From Salimicrobium flavidum (GTDB lineage: Bacteria > Bacillota > Bacilli > Bacillales > Halobacillaceae): DNA of 64,000 nt. The notes beneath the pieces are model-generated. The model was not told where the DNA came from. It saw only the letters and a program-made list of their open reading frames with translations, and did not search any database. The stretch covers positions 62,001-126,000 of the forward strand of contig NZ_FTOC01000004.1 of assembly GCF_900156645.1 (NCBI RefSeq), given 5' to 3'. A program made the position numbers and the translations under genes. Shown one piece after another: positions 33,535-42,469 of this stretch; within the stretch, counting starts at the first letter, position 1; each line of letters starts with the position of its first letter.

Positions 33535-34041
33535 TTAAAGCAATGCTAATATACCTATGACTGCGGCAATGCCTCCTCCTACTCTGTTAGCAATCAGTAC
33601 AAGTTCACTGGGTTCGGCATCTCTCAATTTCCATCCAATCTCTAAATACCATGCCGTTCTTGGAGATATAAGCAGGAAGGCTCCTATTGCAACAAAAAAT
33701 ATACCAGCCGGGTTCCCGGAGTCTCCATTTCCCTCCGCCGGTTCCCTGTATTGATTTTCATATTTATAGATAGCTTCTCTTGCCATACGCGATTCTTCAT
33801 CAGTGAGTGTACCGGAGTCAATTATCAGATTCTTCTCTTCATTTTCTTCATAAAAATAAGTCTGACCATCCTCTAGTATAACTTCGTACTGATATCCATC
33901 TCCGGAAAGTTTCGTAAAGTGAACATCCATTGTTTCTCCATTTATCGATATCTCTTTTCCATCATTTGCAGAGACATCTTCTATAAACAATAGGAGTCCT
34001 GATATAATAAGCATCATCGTAATCAGAAAACGAAATATCAT
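33535..34041 (-). CDS. Secreted/membrane protein with DUF6199-like C-terminus
   Basis: A 168-residue protein: N-terminal signal or anchor (MIFRFLITMMLIISGLLLFI), an extracytoplasmic beta-rich domain, and a C-terminal two-helix segment whose core ISPRTAWYLEIGWKLRDAEPSELVLIANRVGG matches the short DUF6199 membrane domain. ATG at 34041 follows AAAAGGGTGATTTG. Function unknown. Confidence 0.65.
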   Translation of the reverse strand: MIFRFLITMMLIISGLLLFIEDVSANDGKEISINGETMDVHFTKLSGDGYQYEVILEDGQTYFYEENEEKNLIIDSGTLTDEESRMAREAIYKYENQYREPAEGNGDSGNPAGIFFVAIGAFLLISPRTAWYLEIGWKLRDAEPSELVLIANRVGGGIAAVIGILALL

Positions 34042-34164
34042 CAAATCACCCTTTTCATTCATTCTATCTAAGGAAGTTGATCCCCAAGGATTGTACGTGG
34101 ATAATCCTTTTTCATTTCATGGAATAGTCAAGGTCTCTCAATATTCCCCCCACCCTACTCCTAT

Positions 34165-34659
34165 TCAATGAGATTTACTAGTATGTCTGCATATCTCCTT
34201 TTCAAACAACACCCTGTCTTTTCCCGGGCCATCATAATCTGCAGTAACAGTAACGCCATCAACTACTTTATCTCCGTCTTTGACACGGAAACCCAGTTGC
34301 TTATGGTAAGCGATAGATGCTTTGTTCACCGGGGACGTGACAGCTTTAACCACTGATCGATTGCTCTCTGAAGCTGACTGGTAGAATGCTTCATAAAGGT
34401 TCTTTCCAACATTCTTCTTTCTGTACTCGGGATGAACACCTGCGAAATGTATGTATGCTTCTTCATTATTTGATTGAGACATGAACCCGATCAGGAAACC
34501 GATGATTTGTCCTTTTTCTTCTATAATAAAACTGCTGTCATGAAAGTGATCGAAAAACAATTTCGGCACCTTTGCTGACATTTGTCTGCCACCCCACCAC
34601 TCATCAATCAGCGGGGAAAGTATGTAATAATCTTCACTTTGGACATTACGGATTTCCAT
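34165..34659 (-). CDS. GNAT-family N-acetyltransferase
   Basis: A 164-residue acetyltransferase with the acetyl-CoA motif VHPEYRKKNVGKNLYEAFY, preceded by AYIHFAGV, and followed by VTSPVNKASIAYHKQLGF. The WWGGRQMS near the N-terminus is common in a Bacillus subgroup of GNAT proteins. Substrate unknown; monocistronic. Confidence 0.82.
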   Translation of the reverse strand: MEIRNVQSEDYYILSPLIDEWWGGRQMSAKVPKLFFDHFHDSSFIIEEKGQIIGFLIGFMSQSNNEEAYIHFAGVHPEYRKKNVGKNLYEAFYQSASESNRSVVKAVTSPVNKASIAYHKQLGFRVKDGDKVVDGVTVTADYDGPGKDRVLFEKEICRHTSKSH

Positions 34660-34778
34660 GCTTATCCCTCCTCGTAGTCGCTTTCTAAGATGCTGTAAAG
34701 AAAAGGCCTACCACCTTCAATCAGCAACTCCTCTATCTGAGTTTCTTGTACCATTAAAATTTAAACCTTAAGAAGTGA

Positions 34779-35630
34779 TCATCTTTCTGATTTCAAAGTC
34801 ACGGTCACGATTTCCGGTCGATTGAAAATTCTCACTGGGATGATACTGTTCCCGAGACCTCTATTGACGATCATCGCTGTACCATCCAACATGTGTTTTC
34901 CTGATGTGTACTCAGGGAAAAACCCTTGCCCCGGTGCAAATAAACCACCGGTATAAGGAAGCCGGAATTGCCCTCCATGAGCATGGCCTGAGAAAACGAC
35001 ATCAAATCCATATTCCGCATAAAGAGAAATCATCTCAGGTCGATGGGCCAAAAGAATCTGGAAATCATCTTCGTTCATTTCTCCCATAGCATCCGTAATA
35101 TTCTTTTTCGTTCTAGCATTTTTGGAAATGGATTCTTCTGCATTCGCCGGATCATCAATCCCCGTCATCAGAATCTCCTCACCATCTCTGGCAATTCGTT
35201 CTGTTTTGTTCCTCATCACCTGCACACCGATATCGGTTAGTTTTTCCTCGAAAGTATTGAACCTGCCGGATTCCCATTCGTGATTCCCTGTGACGTAATA
35301 GACGGGTGCAATCTGAACCAATTCTTCCATCAATATCAAACTGGGTGGTTCCTTATACTTGGTAGAATCAATCAGGTCGCCTGTAAACACAATCGAATCC
35401 GGTGCTGAACTTTCGACTTTTTGTACCAAGTCCCTTTGATTCTTTCCGAACGACTTATTGTGCAGATCGGATAGTTGAACGATTCTATATCCATCAAATG
35501 CCTGTGGTAAATCATCAGAACTTACCGTATAGTCACTTACTACAAGGGAATTATTTTGGAAATAGAAAAAGTATAATAGAAAAGGAAGTGACAGCAATAC
35601 ATATAGCCACTTATTTTTATGAATCTTCAA
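34779..35630 (-). CDS. Membrane-anchored metallophosphoesterase
   Basis: A 283-residue YkuE-type phosphoesterase with one N-terminal helix (WLYVLLSLPFLLYFFYF). Metal motifs: QLSDLHNKSFG (DxH), FTGDLIDS (GD), VTGNHEWESG (GNHE), ILLAHRPEM and FSGHAHGGQFRLP (GHxH). Likely faces outward and acts on a lipid-linked or phosphodiester substrate such as UDP-diacylglucosamine-type lipids. TTG at 35630 is preferred because GAGAGGAGTGG lies seven bases upstream. Confidence 0.88.
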   Translation of the reverse strand: MKIHKNKWLYVLLSLPFLLYFFYFQNNSLVVSDYTVSSDDLPQAFDGYRIVQLSDLHNKSFGKNQRDLVQKVESSAPDSIVFTGDLIDSTKYKEPPSLILMEELVQIAPVYYVTGNHEWESGRFNTFEEKLTDIGVQVMRNKTERIARDGEEILMTGIDDPANAEESISKNARTKKNITDAMGEMNEDDFQILLAHRPEMISLYAEYGFDVVFSGHAHGGQFRLPYTGGLFAPGQGFFPEYTSGKHMLDGTAMIVNRGLGNSIIPVRIFNRPEIVTVTLKSER

Positions 35631-35793
35631 CTTGCCACTCCTCTCATGCATCATTCTTTTGGAATGACCACTCTGCTTACAGCAATTTTCACCGGAGAAC
35701 AACTAACCTGCTTCACTAAATTCCACACAGATGGGTGTAATTGTAATATTTTCCTCTATAAAAGTGTATCATAAAGAAAAGTAAAAGAAAAAA

Positions 35794-35831
35794 GTCAGGG
35801 AGCTGTCACAGACAAGCTTCCTGACTTTTTT
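35794..35831. terminator. Bidirectional terminator
   Basis: GTCAGGGAGCT pairs with AGCTTCCTGAC around a ten-base loop; A-rich on the left and T-rich on the right, so it can serve the minus-strand transglutaminase operon ending at 35842. Confidence 0.85.
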
Positions 35832-35841
35832 CTTTTATGGA

Positions 35842-36693
35842 TTACTGATCGATAAGCGTTACGTTTACTTTCACATCAAGATTCTGACCACCACCACGAT
35901 AAACGCCTTGCAGTGGACTGACATCGGCATAATCACGACCGGTACCGATACGGATATGATTCTCGAGCGCTTCGACGTTATTCGTCGGATCAAGACCGAC
36001 CCAACCGATTCCTGGAATCATCACTTCTACCCAGGCATGAGTCGCCGCATCCCCGACGAGTGCCGAGTTTTCACCGATATACAGATAGCCGCTCGCATAG
36101 CGGGCCGGAATCCCATTCGCCCGTAATACTGCGATCATGATATGAGCGAAATCCTGACAAACTCCGCCCTGCAATGGCCAGGCTTCATATGCTTTCGTAT
36201 CAACATTTGTCGTCCACGTATTGTAGATCAACGTATCATGAACGAATTTCATCAGATCAATCGGGAACTGAACAGGGTCTGAGGGGTCACCCACGTCTTT
36301 GGTAATAGCGGCAATCTGTTCTTTGTACATGAACGTATAAGGCGTTTCGTTCAAAAAAGCAAGGTAGTGTTTCCGAAATAAACTGGAGTGGAAAATCTCT
36401 TTCATTTCATCAGAGTAATGAATCATGGAAATCAATGGACTTTTCTGGATGCTTACTGTCGACATCGTTTTCACAGTCAAGTGCTCATGCTTCTCCGGAA
36501 TAAAGAACGTTTCCACATGGTTGCCCCACATATCCAGATGTTCTTTCGTCATGGAAAGAGGGGTAATTTCCGTCTTGTACGCCAGCACTCTCTGACATTC
36601 ATCAGAACGGGGTTTCAGTCTGATATGGTTCATACTTTGGTCTACGAAATTATCATAATTAATGGTATTCGTATGTTCAATTTGATATTTCAT
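35842..36693 (-). CDS. Transglutaminase-like cysteine protease-fold protein
   Basis: A 283-residue protein with the N-terminal bacterial transglutaminase-like domain (residues 1-80) and a catalytic domain with GGVCQDFAHIM (Cys), DAATHAWVEV (His) and WVGLDPTNN (Asp), a complete triad. Third gene of a conserved trio with the alpha-E and circularly permuted ATP-grasp proteins upstream. Such trios were proposed from comparative genomics to make or process peptide-like conjugates; the product and target are unknown. Confidence 0.88.
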   Translation of the reverse strand: MKYQIEHTNTINYDNFVDQSMNHIRLKPRSDECQRVLAYKTEITPLSMTKEHLDMWGNHVETFFIPEKHEHLTVKTMSTVSIQKSPLISMIHYSDEMKEIFHSSLFRKHYLAFLNETPYTFMYKEQIAAITKDVGDPSDPVQFPIDLMKFVHDTLIYNTWTTNVDTKAYEAWPLQGGVCQDFAHIMIAVLRANGIPARYASGYLYIGENSALVGDAATHAWVEVMIPGIGWVGLDPTNNVEALENHIRIGTGRDYADVSPLQGVYRGGGQNLDVKVNVTLIDQ

Positions 36694-36711
36694 CGAATAT
36701 TCTGCTCCCTT

Positions 36712-37677
36712 TCATCTCACTGGTGTCGGTGCTGAGAGGTAATACGTCTCCATAAACACACTGCTCAGCGCGGTGCATTGTTTCTGGAAATGATCAAGAA
36801 ACACCATAAGCTCTTCCATATTCATCTCATGGATCGAGGTCTCATTGATTTCTGTTCCGATAATCTCCAGAAGACGAAACAGCTCTTCTGAATAATGACG
36901 CACATCCCCGCCTTCAAGTTCTTTGACCGCTTCTTCAATGTGCTTCATGCAATAAGCGATGGACCTTGGAAAGGATTCTTCACGAATAAGGAAATCAAGC
37001 ACATAGGCGGAATCCATTGTAGGAGGATGCTCCTTGATAAAGGAATCGTACCCATTCAAAAATCGAAGGGCCGCAAGCCAGTAATAATAATTATCGGCCG
37101 TATGCTGCAGTTCTTCACGTTTCTGTTTTTCACAGATGACATTGAGGATACGCGCCGTTTTCTCAGCGCGTTCGAGCCACTTGCCGACTTTGATGAATGT
37201 ATAAGGTATCCCCCGACTCATCGTGGATTCGATGACGCCCTGGGCCGTCATCGATGTTCGGGTAATCGTTTTCAAATAATCTTTCGTGCGGGACAGCGTG
37301 TCCATATGGTCAGAATTGTCTTGATAATCAAGATGGAATTCATTAAGTACTTCCCATAACTCAGTGGGAACGATATCCCTCGTAGTTTTCGCATTATCCC
37401 TTGCGATACTCATACATACTTCTATCGAATTAGGATTGATAGGGCTGGTGGTCAAATACTCGATCATCGTCCCTCGCTCCATACGGGAATAACGAGTCAT
37501 ATAGTCTTCATACGACGCACAGATCTCAAGCACTTCTTCCCAGTCCCGGTCTAATATATTCCGATCGGCAGCTTCAAGCATGTGGATCAGCTGTACATTC
37601 AATACACGGGCATTGTTCTCCGATCGTTCCAGATTCCTGGCCATCCAATACAGGGCATCTGCTGTTCTGCTAAGCAT
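36712..37677 (-). CDS. Alpha-E domain protein (DUF403)
   Basis: A 321-residue all-helical protein starting MLSRTADALYWMARNLERSENNARVL, the alpha-E signature, with later VGKWLERAEKTARILNV. The Glu- and Arg-rich helices are thought to form an active or binding site. Overlaps the ATP-grasp gene by 8 bases and lies 18 bases before the transglutaminase gene: one operon. Confidence 0.88.
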   Translation of the reverse strand: MLSRTADALYWMARNLERSENNARVLNVQLIHMLEAADRNILDRDWEEVLEICASYEDYMTRYSRMERGTMIEYLTTSPINPNSIEVCMSIARDNAKTTRDIVPTELWEVLNEFHLDYQDNSDHMDTLSRTKDYLKTITRTSMTAQGVIESTMSRGIPYTFIKVGKWLERAEKTARILNVICEKQKREELQHTADNYYYWLAALRFLNGYDSFIKEHPPTMDSAYVLDFLIREESFPRSIAYCMKHIEEAVKELEGGDVRHYSEELFRLLEIIGTEINETSIHEMNMEELMVFLDHFQKQCTALSSVFMETYYLSAPTPVR

Positions 37678-39124
37678 TCACACCGCCCCCTTCCGAGAGA
37701 ATCCACGTATCTTTTCCGCCGCCGCCCTGGGATGAGTTCACGACGAGTGAGCCTTCCTTCAAAGCTACACGCGACAATCCTCCAGGTAGAACATTCATCT
37801 CCTTGCCGTTCATAACGAACACACGAAGATCTACGTGACACGGATAAACCCGGCCGCTCTGATAAGCAGGTGCGCGGGATAATTTAATGGTAGGCTGGGC
37901 TATATACTGATGGGGCTCCTGGGTGATCTTTTCCCGGAAGACCTCTCTTTCCTCTTCTGTGGACTGAGGTCCGATCAGCATATCATACCCTCCTGAGGCA
38001 CCGACATTTTTGATGACCAGGTCCTTCATGTTACGTAGCACGTAATCAAGTCTCTCCGGGTCACTCAGAAAATACGTTTCCACATTAGGGATCAGCGGTT
38101 CTTCCCCAAGATAAAAACGGATCATATCCGGCACATATACATACATCGCTTTATCATCGGCGATCCCGTTCCCTATTCCGTTAAGGATGGCGACATTCCC
38201 TTTCTTATATGCATTAAGAAGCCCACTGACGCCCAGGGTGGAATCCGGACGAAAAGCATCGGGATCGAGAAAATCATCGTCGATCCTGCGATAAATGATA
38301 TCCACAAGTTTCAGTCCCCGGATCGTTTTCATGTAGACCACGTCATCCTGCACAAGCAGATCTCTACCTTCGACAAGTTCAATCCCCATTTGCTGCGCGA
38401 GGAACATATGATCATAATAAGCGGAATTATAACTGCCCGGAGTCAAAAGCACGGCCGTCGCTTCTCCCTCACATCCATCCGGCACATGACTCATCACTGC
38501 CTGGTGCAGCTCGGAAATCTGATGCTCGAGTGTACAGATCGAGTGATTGAAAAACAGTTCCGGATAAACCTGGCGCATAACGTAACGGTTCTGGAAGACA
38601 TAGGACATGCCCGACGGGTTCCGAAGATTATCTTCTAGTACTCTGTACTGTCCGTACTCGTCCCGGATCAGGTCGACACCTGAAAGGAAAATATGATTTT
38701 GAAGAGGGATATTGATTCCAGCCACCTGATCATAATAGTAATAGGGATTATTTTCGACGAGATCTCTAGGTATAACTCCTTCATCTACGATTCTTTGTTC
38801 ATTATAAATATCTTCGAGAAACAGATTAAGTGCCTTCATCCGTTGCTTCATCCCGGTTTCTATCGTATCCCATTCCTTTTCGGGGATGATGATCGGAATG
38901 AAATCAAAAGGCATCGTCCTCTCCAATTGATTTCCTTGATTATAAACGGTGAACGTAATGCCCTGCCTCAAAAAATTAAGCTGGGCAGTCTCGTGCTTTT
39001 CCATAAGTTCCTGTTCGGAAAACTCTTGCACCAGTTGATAAAACCACTGGTAATGAGGTTTCGGAGTTGCGTCTGGCTGCATCATCTCATCAAAAAATAT
39101 TCCGGTTTGATAATCTTTGAGCAC
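37670..39124 (-). CDS. Circularly permuted ATP-grasp ligase
   Basis: A 484-residue protein of the circularly permuted type 2 ATP-grasp family (DUF404/DUF407). Motifs: FDEMMQPDATPKPHYQWFY at the N-terminus, YRVLEDNLRNPSGMSYV, LTPGSYNSAYYDHMFLAQQMGIELVEGRDL, VAILNGIGNGIADDKAMYVYVPDM and VIKNVGASGGYDMLIG. Expected to form an amide or peptide bond using ATP. First gene of the trio with alpha-E and transglutaminase, with no additional genes attached here. Confidence 0.9.
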   Translation of the reverse strand: MLKDYQTGIFFDEMMQPDATPKPHYQWFYQLVQEFSEQELMEKHETAQLNFLRQGITFTVYNQGNQLERTMPFDFIPIIIPEKEWDTIETGMKQRMKALNLFLEDIYNEQRIVDEGVIPRDLVENNPYYYYDQVAGINIPLQNHIFLSGVDLIRDEYGQYRVLEDNLRNPSGMSYVFQNRYVMRQVYPELFFNHSICTLEHQISELHQAVMSHVPDGCEGEATAVLLTPGSYNSAYYDHMFLAQQMGIELVEGRDLLVQDDVVYMKTIRGLKLVDIIYRRIDDDFLDPDAFRPDSTLGVSGLLNAYKKGNVAILNGIGNGIADDKAMYVYVPDMIRFYLGEEPLIPNVETYFLSDPERLDYVLRNMKDLVIKNVGASGGYDMLIGPQSTEEEREVFREKITQEPHQYIAQPTIKLSRAPAYQSGRVYPCHVDLRVFVMNGKEMNVLPGGLSRVALKEGSLVVNSSQGGGGKDTWILSEGGGVNA

Positions 39125-39198
39125 CGGGGTCTCCTCCCATCCTGTGAACGAAACTTTAGAATTTTATAAATAGTTACCTATATACCCTTCTCTGTAAA

Positions 39199-39465
39199 TT
39201 ATAAATCTCTCTCCATGAAAAATACCTGCATAGAAACGATAAGACAAAAGACGGCTACACCAAATGAGGCAAAACTCCAGAACTTTTTCCCTTTTTCAAA
39301 ATCATCGATTCCGGTGATCATCAGGACCCCGGAAAGACCGAGAAGCATGAGATACTGATACCTGAAATCTCCGGTGATCAACCCATACAGTGCTAGGAAG
39401 ATCGTTCCCGCAAAAAAGATGAAGCGAATCGATATTTCTATTATACCACCTTTCCTGATTTTCAT
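39199..39465 (-). CDS. DUF3953 (YczI-like) membrane protein
   Basis: An 88-residue protein with three helices, including LIVSMQVFFM at the end and TGIDDFEKGKKFWSF in the last loop, which fits the YczI/DUF3953 small membrane family. It lies next to a frameshifted relative (39479-39711). ATG at 39465 has GAAGGATGTTGAGG upstream. Function unknown. Confidence 0.6.
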   Translation of the reverse strand: MKIRKGGIIEISIRFIFFAGTIFLALYGLITGDFRYQYLMLLGLSGVLMITGIDDFEKGKKFWSFASFGVAVFCLIVSMQVFFMERDL

Positions 39466-39478
39466 ACCTCAACATCCT

Positions 39479-39711
39479 TCAAAATAATTCCACCACTACG
39501 AGGATCAAAAAGATAGTCAGAATCGTGACGTTCACAAATCCCAGAACTTTCCGCCCGTCTGAGAAGTCACGTATGGCATTCAGAGTGAACAGGATCGGTA
39601 TCACAATCAATAAGACATCATTACATCCGTGAACATTGTTATTAAAAAATAAACGAGAAACACGATACCGAGTACAAGACTGATCAGGTTGATGACCTTT
39701 AATTTATCCAT
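39479..39711 (-). pseudogene. Frameshifted YczI-like membrane protein
   Basis: From ATG at 39711 the frame reads MDKLKVINLISLVLGIVFLV...FTDVMMSY and stops at 39607; another frame continues LLIVIPILFTLNAIRDFSDGRKVLGF...FLILVVVELF to 39479. The second half aligns by eye with YLMLLGLSGVLMITGIDDFEKGKKF of the neighbour, so this is a tandem paralogue missing one base (233 bases, one short of 78 codons). Confidence 0.6.
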
Positions 39712-40124
39712 CCATTAACTTCCTCCCATTCTTTTTCAGTCGTGACATCATCAAAATCCTTTTCGTATTCTTCTTCTAATTTTTCTTTTGAGTAGGAATA
39801 GGTCTCGGATCCAACATTAATATCTACCATTTCTACATTATCGATCAATATGAATGATTTCACTGCATTTTCAAGCATCCAATCCCCGGTCTCTCCGACG
39901 GAAGCGTTATCGTACTGGACCGCTAGCCCATATGGTTCGGCTTTCGTTTGCAGCTCAATCATTTCTACTGAACCACCATTTTCCAAAGCATTCACAATAG
40001 TCGTCACACCGCTATTGTTACCAATGAGGGTTCCTTCCTGGTCAATTAATGAAATTGCTTGAGTGTCACTTCTGCAACCTGCTAGCAATCCCATAACAAA
40101 AGCTATGATCACTATTTTTTTCAC
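39699..40124 (-). CDS. Lipoprotein of unknown function
   Basis: A 141-residue lipoprotein starting at GTG 40124 (MKKIVIIAFVMGLLAGCRSD; lipobox LAGC), with AGAGGGGGAG eight bases upstream. The mature domain is acidic with a possible alpha/beta fold (DQEGTLIGNNSGVTTIVNALENG). Its 3' end overlaps the start of the pseudogene 39479-39711. Function unknown. Confidence 0.65.
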   Translation of the reverse strand: MKKIVIIAFVMGLLAGCRSDTQAISLIDQEGTLIGNNSGVTTIVNALENGGSVEMIELQTKAEPYGLAVQYDNASVGETGDWMLENAVKSFILIDNVEMVDINVGSETYSYSKEKLEEEYEKDFDDVTTEKEWEEVNGWIN

Positions 40125-40210
40125 GACTTCTCCCCCTCTTCCATACTGGTATTTTAATCGTACCATACACATTCTTTCCTGTGGCAGTTTCTTCTTTTCC
40201 CTGATTTCGA

Positions 40211-40233
40211 TATAATGAATGTAAGCGGTTACC
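40211..40233 (+). promoter_or_regulatory. Promoter -10 box with overlapping cre-like (CcpA) site
   Basis: TATAAT at 40211-40216 is followed at 40220-40233 by TGTAAGCGGTTACC, matching the cre consensus TGWAANCGNTNWCA at 13 of 14 positions. The cre would cover the transcription start, the usual arrangement for repression by CcpA in rich carbon conditions. This fits an acetate or acyl-CoA activating enzyme downstream. Confidence 0.6.
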
Positions 40234-40251
40234 AAAAGGAGGAAAGATTCT

Positions 40252-42198
40252 ATGACTACATACGAAGACGTTTGGATCCCCTCAGAAGAAAGTAAACAGG
40301 CGACCAGACTTTACCAATGGATGAAAAGACTTGGATATAATGACTATGAAGCATTCCGGCAGCAGACGGTGACGGATATTTCCTGGTTCTGGGATGAAGC
40401 GATGAAAGAAATCGGCTACGAGTGGTTCACCCCTTACGAAGAAACACTCGATCTCTCTAAGGGCATCCCCCACCCGAACTGGTTTCTCGGGGGAACGACG
40501 AATGCAACACTTAACGCCCTTGATAAATGGACGAAAGATGAAAAGAAAAAGAACGAGATAGCATTGTTCTGGGAAGGGGACAACGGCGATAAGCGAAAGT
40601 ACACTTATCAGGAACTTGAAGAAGAAGTGAACGGCTTCGCAAAAGGGTTACAGAAGCTTGGCATCAACGAAGGAGATATCGTCACCCTTTACCTGCCGAT
40701 GCTTCCGGAGACGTTGATCAGTATGCTTGCCATTTCCAAAATAGGAGCGGTATTCTCCCCCGCTTTCTCCGGATATAAGGCGGAGGCAGTGAAGACGAGA
40801 ATCGATGCTTCCGGGGCGAAAGCGATGATAACGGCAGACGGCTTTTACAGAAGAGGAAAAACAGTAGAAATGAAACAAGAAGCCGACCTTGCTGCTGAAG
40901 GTTCCGCGACACTTGAACACGTCATCGTCGTCTCGCGTTCCGGACAAGCCTATGAAAAAAGGGAGCGGGACATCCGGTTTGAAGATGTCAAAGAGGCAAA
41001 TGCAAAAGTGGATACGATAGAGAAACAGGCGGACGACCCGTTCATGCTCCTTTATACGTCCGGAACCACTGGCAAACCTAAAGGCGCGGTACATACCCAT
41101 GCCGGGTTCCCTGCAAAAGCCGCTTTTGATGCCGGTGTCTGTATGGACGTCGGTCAAGACGACACACTGTTCTGGTTTACGGACATGGGCTGGATGATGG
41201 GTCCTTTCCTCGTCTACGGCGGACTTGTAAATGGAGCGTCGATCGTCATGTTTGAAGGCACACCGGATTATCCGGAGCCCGATCGATTGTGGGAGCTCGT
41301 AGATCGGTATCAGGTCACTCATCTCGGCATTTCCCCCACCCTCGTCCGCGGGATGATGAAACACGGCGAATCCTGGGTGGAGCGTCATGACCTTTCTTCC
41401 CTCCGTGTCATAGGCTCCACAGGTGAACCATGGAACCCGGAACCATGGCACTGGCTCTACCGGCATGTAGGAAAAGAACAGGTGCCGATTTTCAATTATT
41501 CCGGAGGTACGGAAATATCCGGGGGGATGCTCGGGAACGTCCTCGTCAAGCCGATTCAGCCCGTCACCTTCAACGCAGCACTGCCAGGAATGGATGTGGA
41601 TGTCTATGATACCGAGGGGAACTCTTTATCCGGAGATGTAGGGGAACTCGTGCTGAAACAGCCGTGGGTCGGTATGACGAAGAGCTTCTATAAAGACGAC
41701 GATCGCTATCACCGCACGTATTGGGACAGATTTCCGGACACGTGGGTACACGGGGACTGGGCTACGGTGGATGACAAAGGCTATTTCCAGATCACCGGTC
41801 GCTCCGATGATGTTTTGAACGTCGCAGGGAAACGGATCGGACCTTCGGAAATCGAATCCGTCCTCGTCGAACATGAAGATGTCGTAGAAGCGGGTGTTAT
41901 TGGTGCTCCGCATGAAGTGAAGGGAGAAGAAGCGATAGGATTCGTCGTAGTGAAAAATGGAAATTCTGATCAGCTGACGGAAGAGCTTACAGAGCTCCTC
42001 GTTGAAAAAATGGGCAAAGCGATGGCTCCGAAAAAAGTGTATATCGTCAGTGATCTTCCAAAGACCCGTAATGCGAAAGTGATGCGCCGTGCTATCAAGT
42101 CCGCTTATCTTAATCAGGAGAGCGGAGATTTGAGCGCGCTCGAGAATCCGGAAACGGTAGAGGAGATCCGCAACATCGGTGCTAATATCCATAAATAA
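40252..42198 (+). CDS. AMP-forming acyl-CoA synthetase (acetyl-CoA synthetase-like)
   Basis: A 648-residue ANL-family enzyme. The P-loop LLYTSGTTGKPKGAVHTHAG is at about 266-284, the aromatic motif YSGGTEISGG at about 415-425, WVHGDWATVDDKGYFQITGRSDDVLNVAGKRIGPSEIE at about 500-540 and the catalytic lysine in KTRNAKVMRR near the C-terminus. Length and the N-terminal extension fit the acetyl-/acetoacetyl-CoA synthetase group rather than fatty acyl-CoA ligases. The cre site and the nearby leucine-catabolism operon, whose end product includes acetoacetate, support a short-chain acid substrate, not resolved here. Confidence 0.85.
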   Translation: MTTYEDVWIPSEESKQATRLYQWMKRLGYNDYEAFRQQTVTDISWFWDEAMKEIGYEWFTPYEETLDLSKGIPHPNWFLGGTTNATLNALDKWTKDEKKKNEIALFWEGDNGDKRKYTYQELEEEVNGFAKGLQKLGINEGDIVTLYLPMLPETLISMLAISKIGAVFSPAFSGYKAEAVKTRIDASGAKAMITADGFYRRGKTVEMKQEADLAAEGSATLEHVIVVSRSGQAYEKRERDIRFEDVKEANAKVDTIEKQADDPFMLLYTSGTTGKPKGAVHTHAGFPAKAAFDAGVCMDVGQDDTLFWFTDMGWMMGPFLVYGGLVNGASIVMFEGTPDYPEPDRLWELVDRYQVTHLGISPTLVRGMMKHGESWVERHDLSSLRVIGSTGEPWNPEPWHWLYRHVGKEQVPIFNYSGGTEISGGMLGNVLVKPIQPVTFNAALPGMDVDVYDTEGNSLSGDVGELVLKQPWVGMTKSFYKDDDRYHRTYWDRFPDTWVHGDWATVDDKGYFQITGRSDDVLNVAGKRIGPSEIESVLVEHEDVVEAGVIGAPHEVKGEEAIGFVVVKNGNSDQLTEELTELLVEKMGKAMAPKKVYIVSDLPKTRNAKVMRRAIKSAYLNQESGDLSALENPETVEEIRNIGANIHK

Positions 42199-42225
42199 GA
42201 GTCTGCCCGCGGGCAGACTCTTATT
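42199..42225. terminator. Terminator after the acyl-CoA synthetase
   Basis: Perfect ten-base-pair stem (GAGTCTGCCC with GGGCAGACTC, two-base loop) followed by TTATTT. Overlaps the stop of the convergent CsbD gene. Confidence 0.85.
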
Positions 42226-42406
42226 TATCTTTATCTTCTTTCGCTTTTCCTATCTCTTCCTGCACATTACCTTTTGCTTTGTGTTTCTGTCCTTCTTTCT
42301 GAAGATCCGGATCATCTGTCGCATTACCTGCCTGATCCTTCGCTTCCCCTTTGACTTTGTTGACGACACCTTTAACTTTCTCGCTCATGCCTTTTTTATC
42401 TGCCAT
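42221..42406 (-). CDS. CsbD-like stress protein
   Basis: A 61-residue, very hydrophilic protein of the CsbD/YjbJ family (GMSEKVKGVVNKVKGEAKDQAGNATDDPDLQKEGQ). In Bacillus csbD is a sigma-B general stress gene of unknown biochemical role. ATG at 42406 has AGGAGG six bases upstream (an ATG three bases earlier is also possible). Confidence 0.85.
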   Translation of the reverse strand: MADKKGMSEKVKGVVNKVKGEAKDQAGNATDDPDLQKEGQKHKAKGNVQEEIGKAKEDKDK

Positions 42407-42469
42407 CATTAGCCTCCTATTCATTGGTTCTTACTAATGGTTTTCCCTGATACCGTTTCGTTTAATCAT

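Noticed and set aside
40648-41466. A 272-codon minus-strand frame opposite the acyl-CoA synthetase
   Set aside because: Shadow of the GC-rich third-position pattern of the real gene; no ribosome site and no protein-like motifs.
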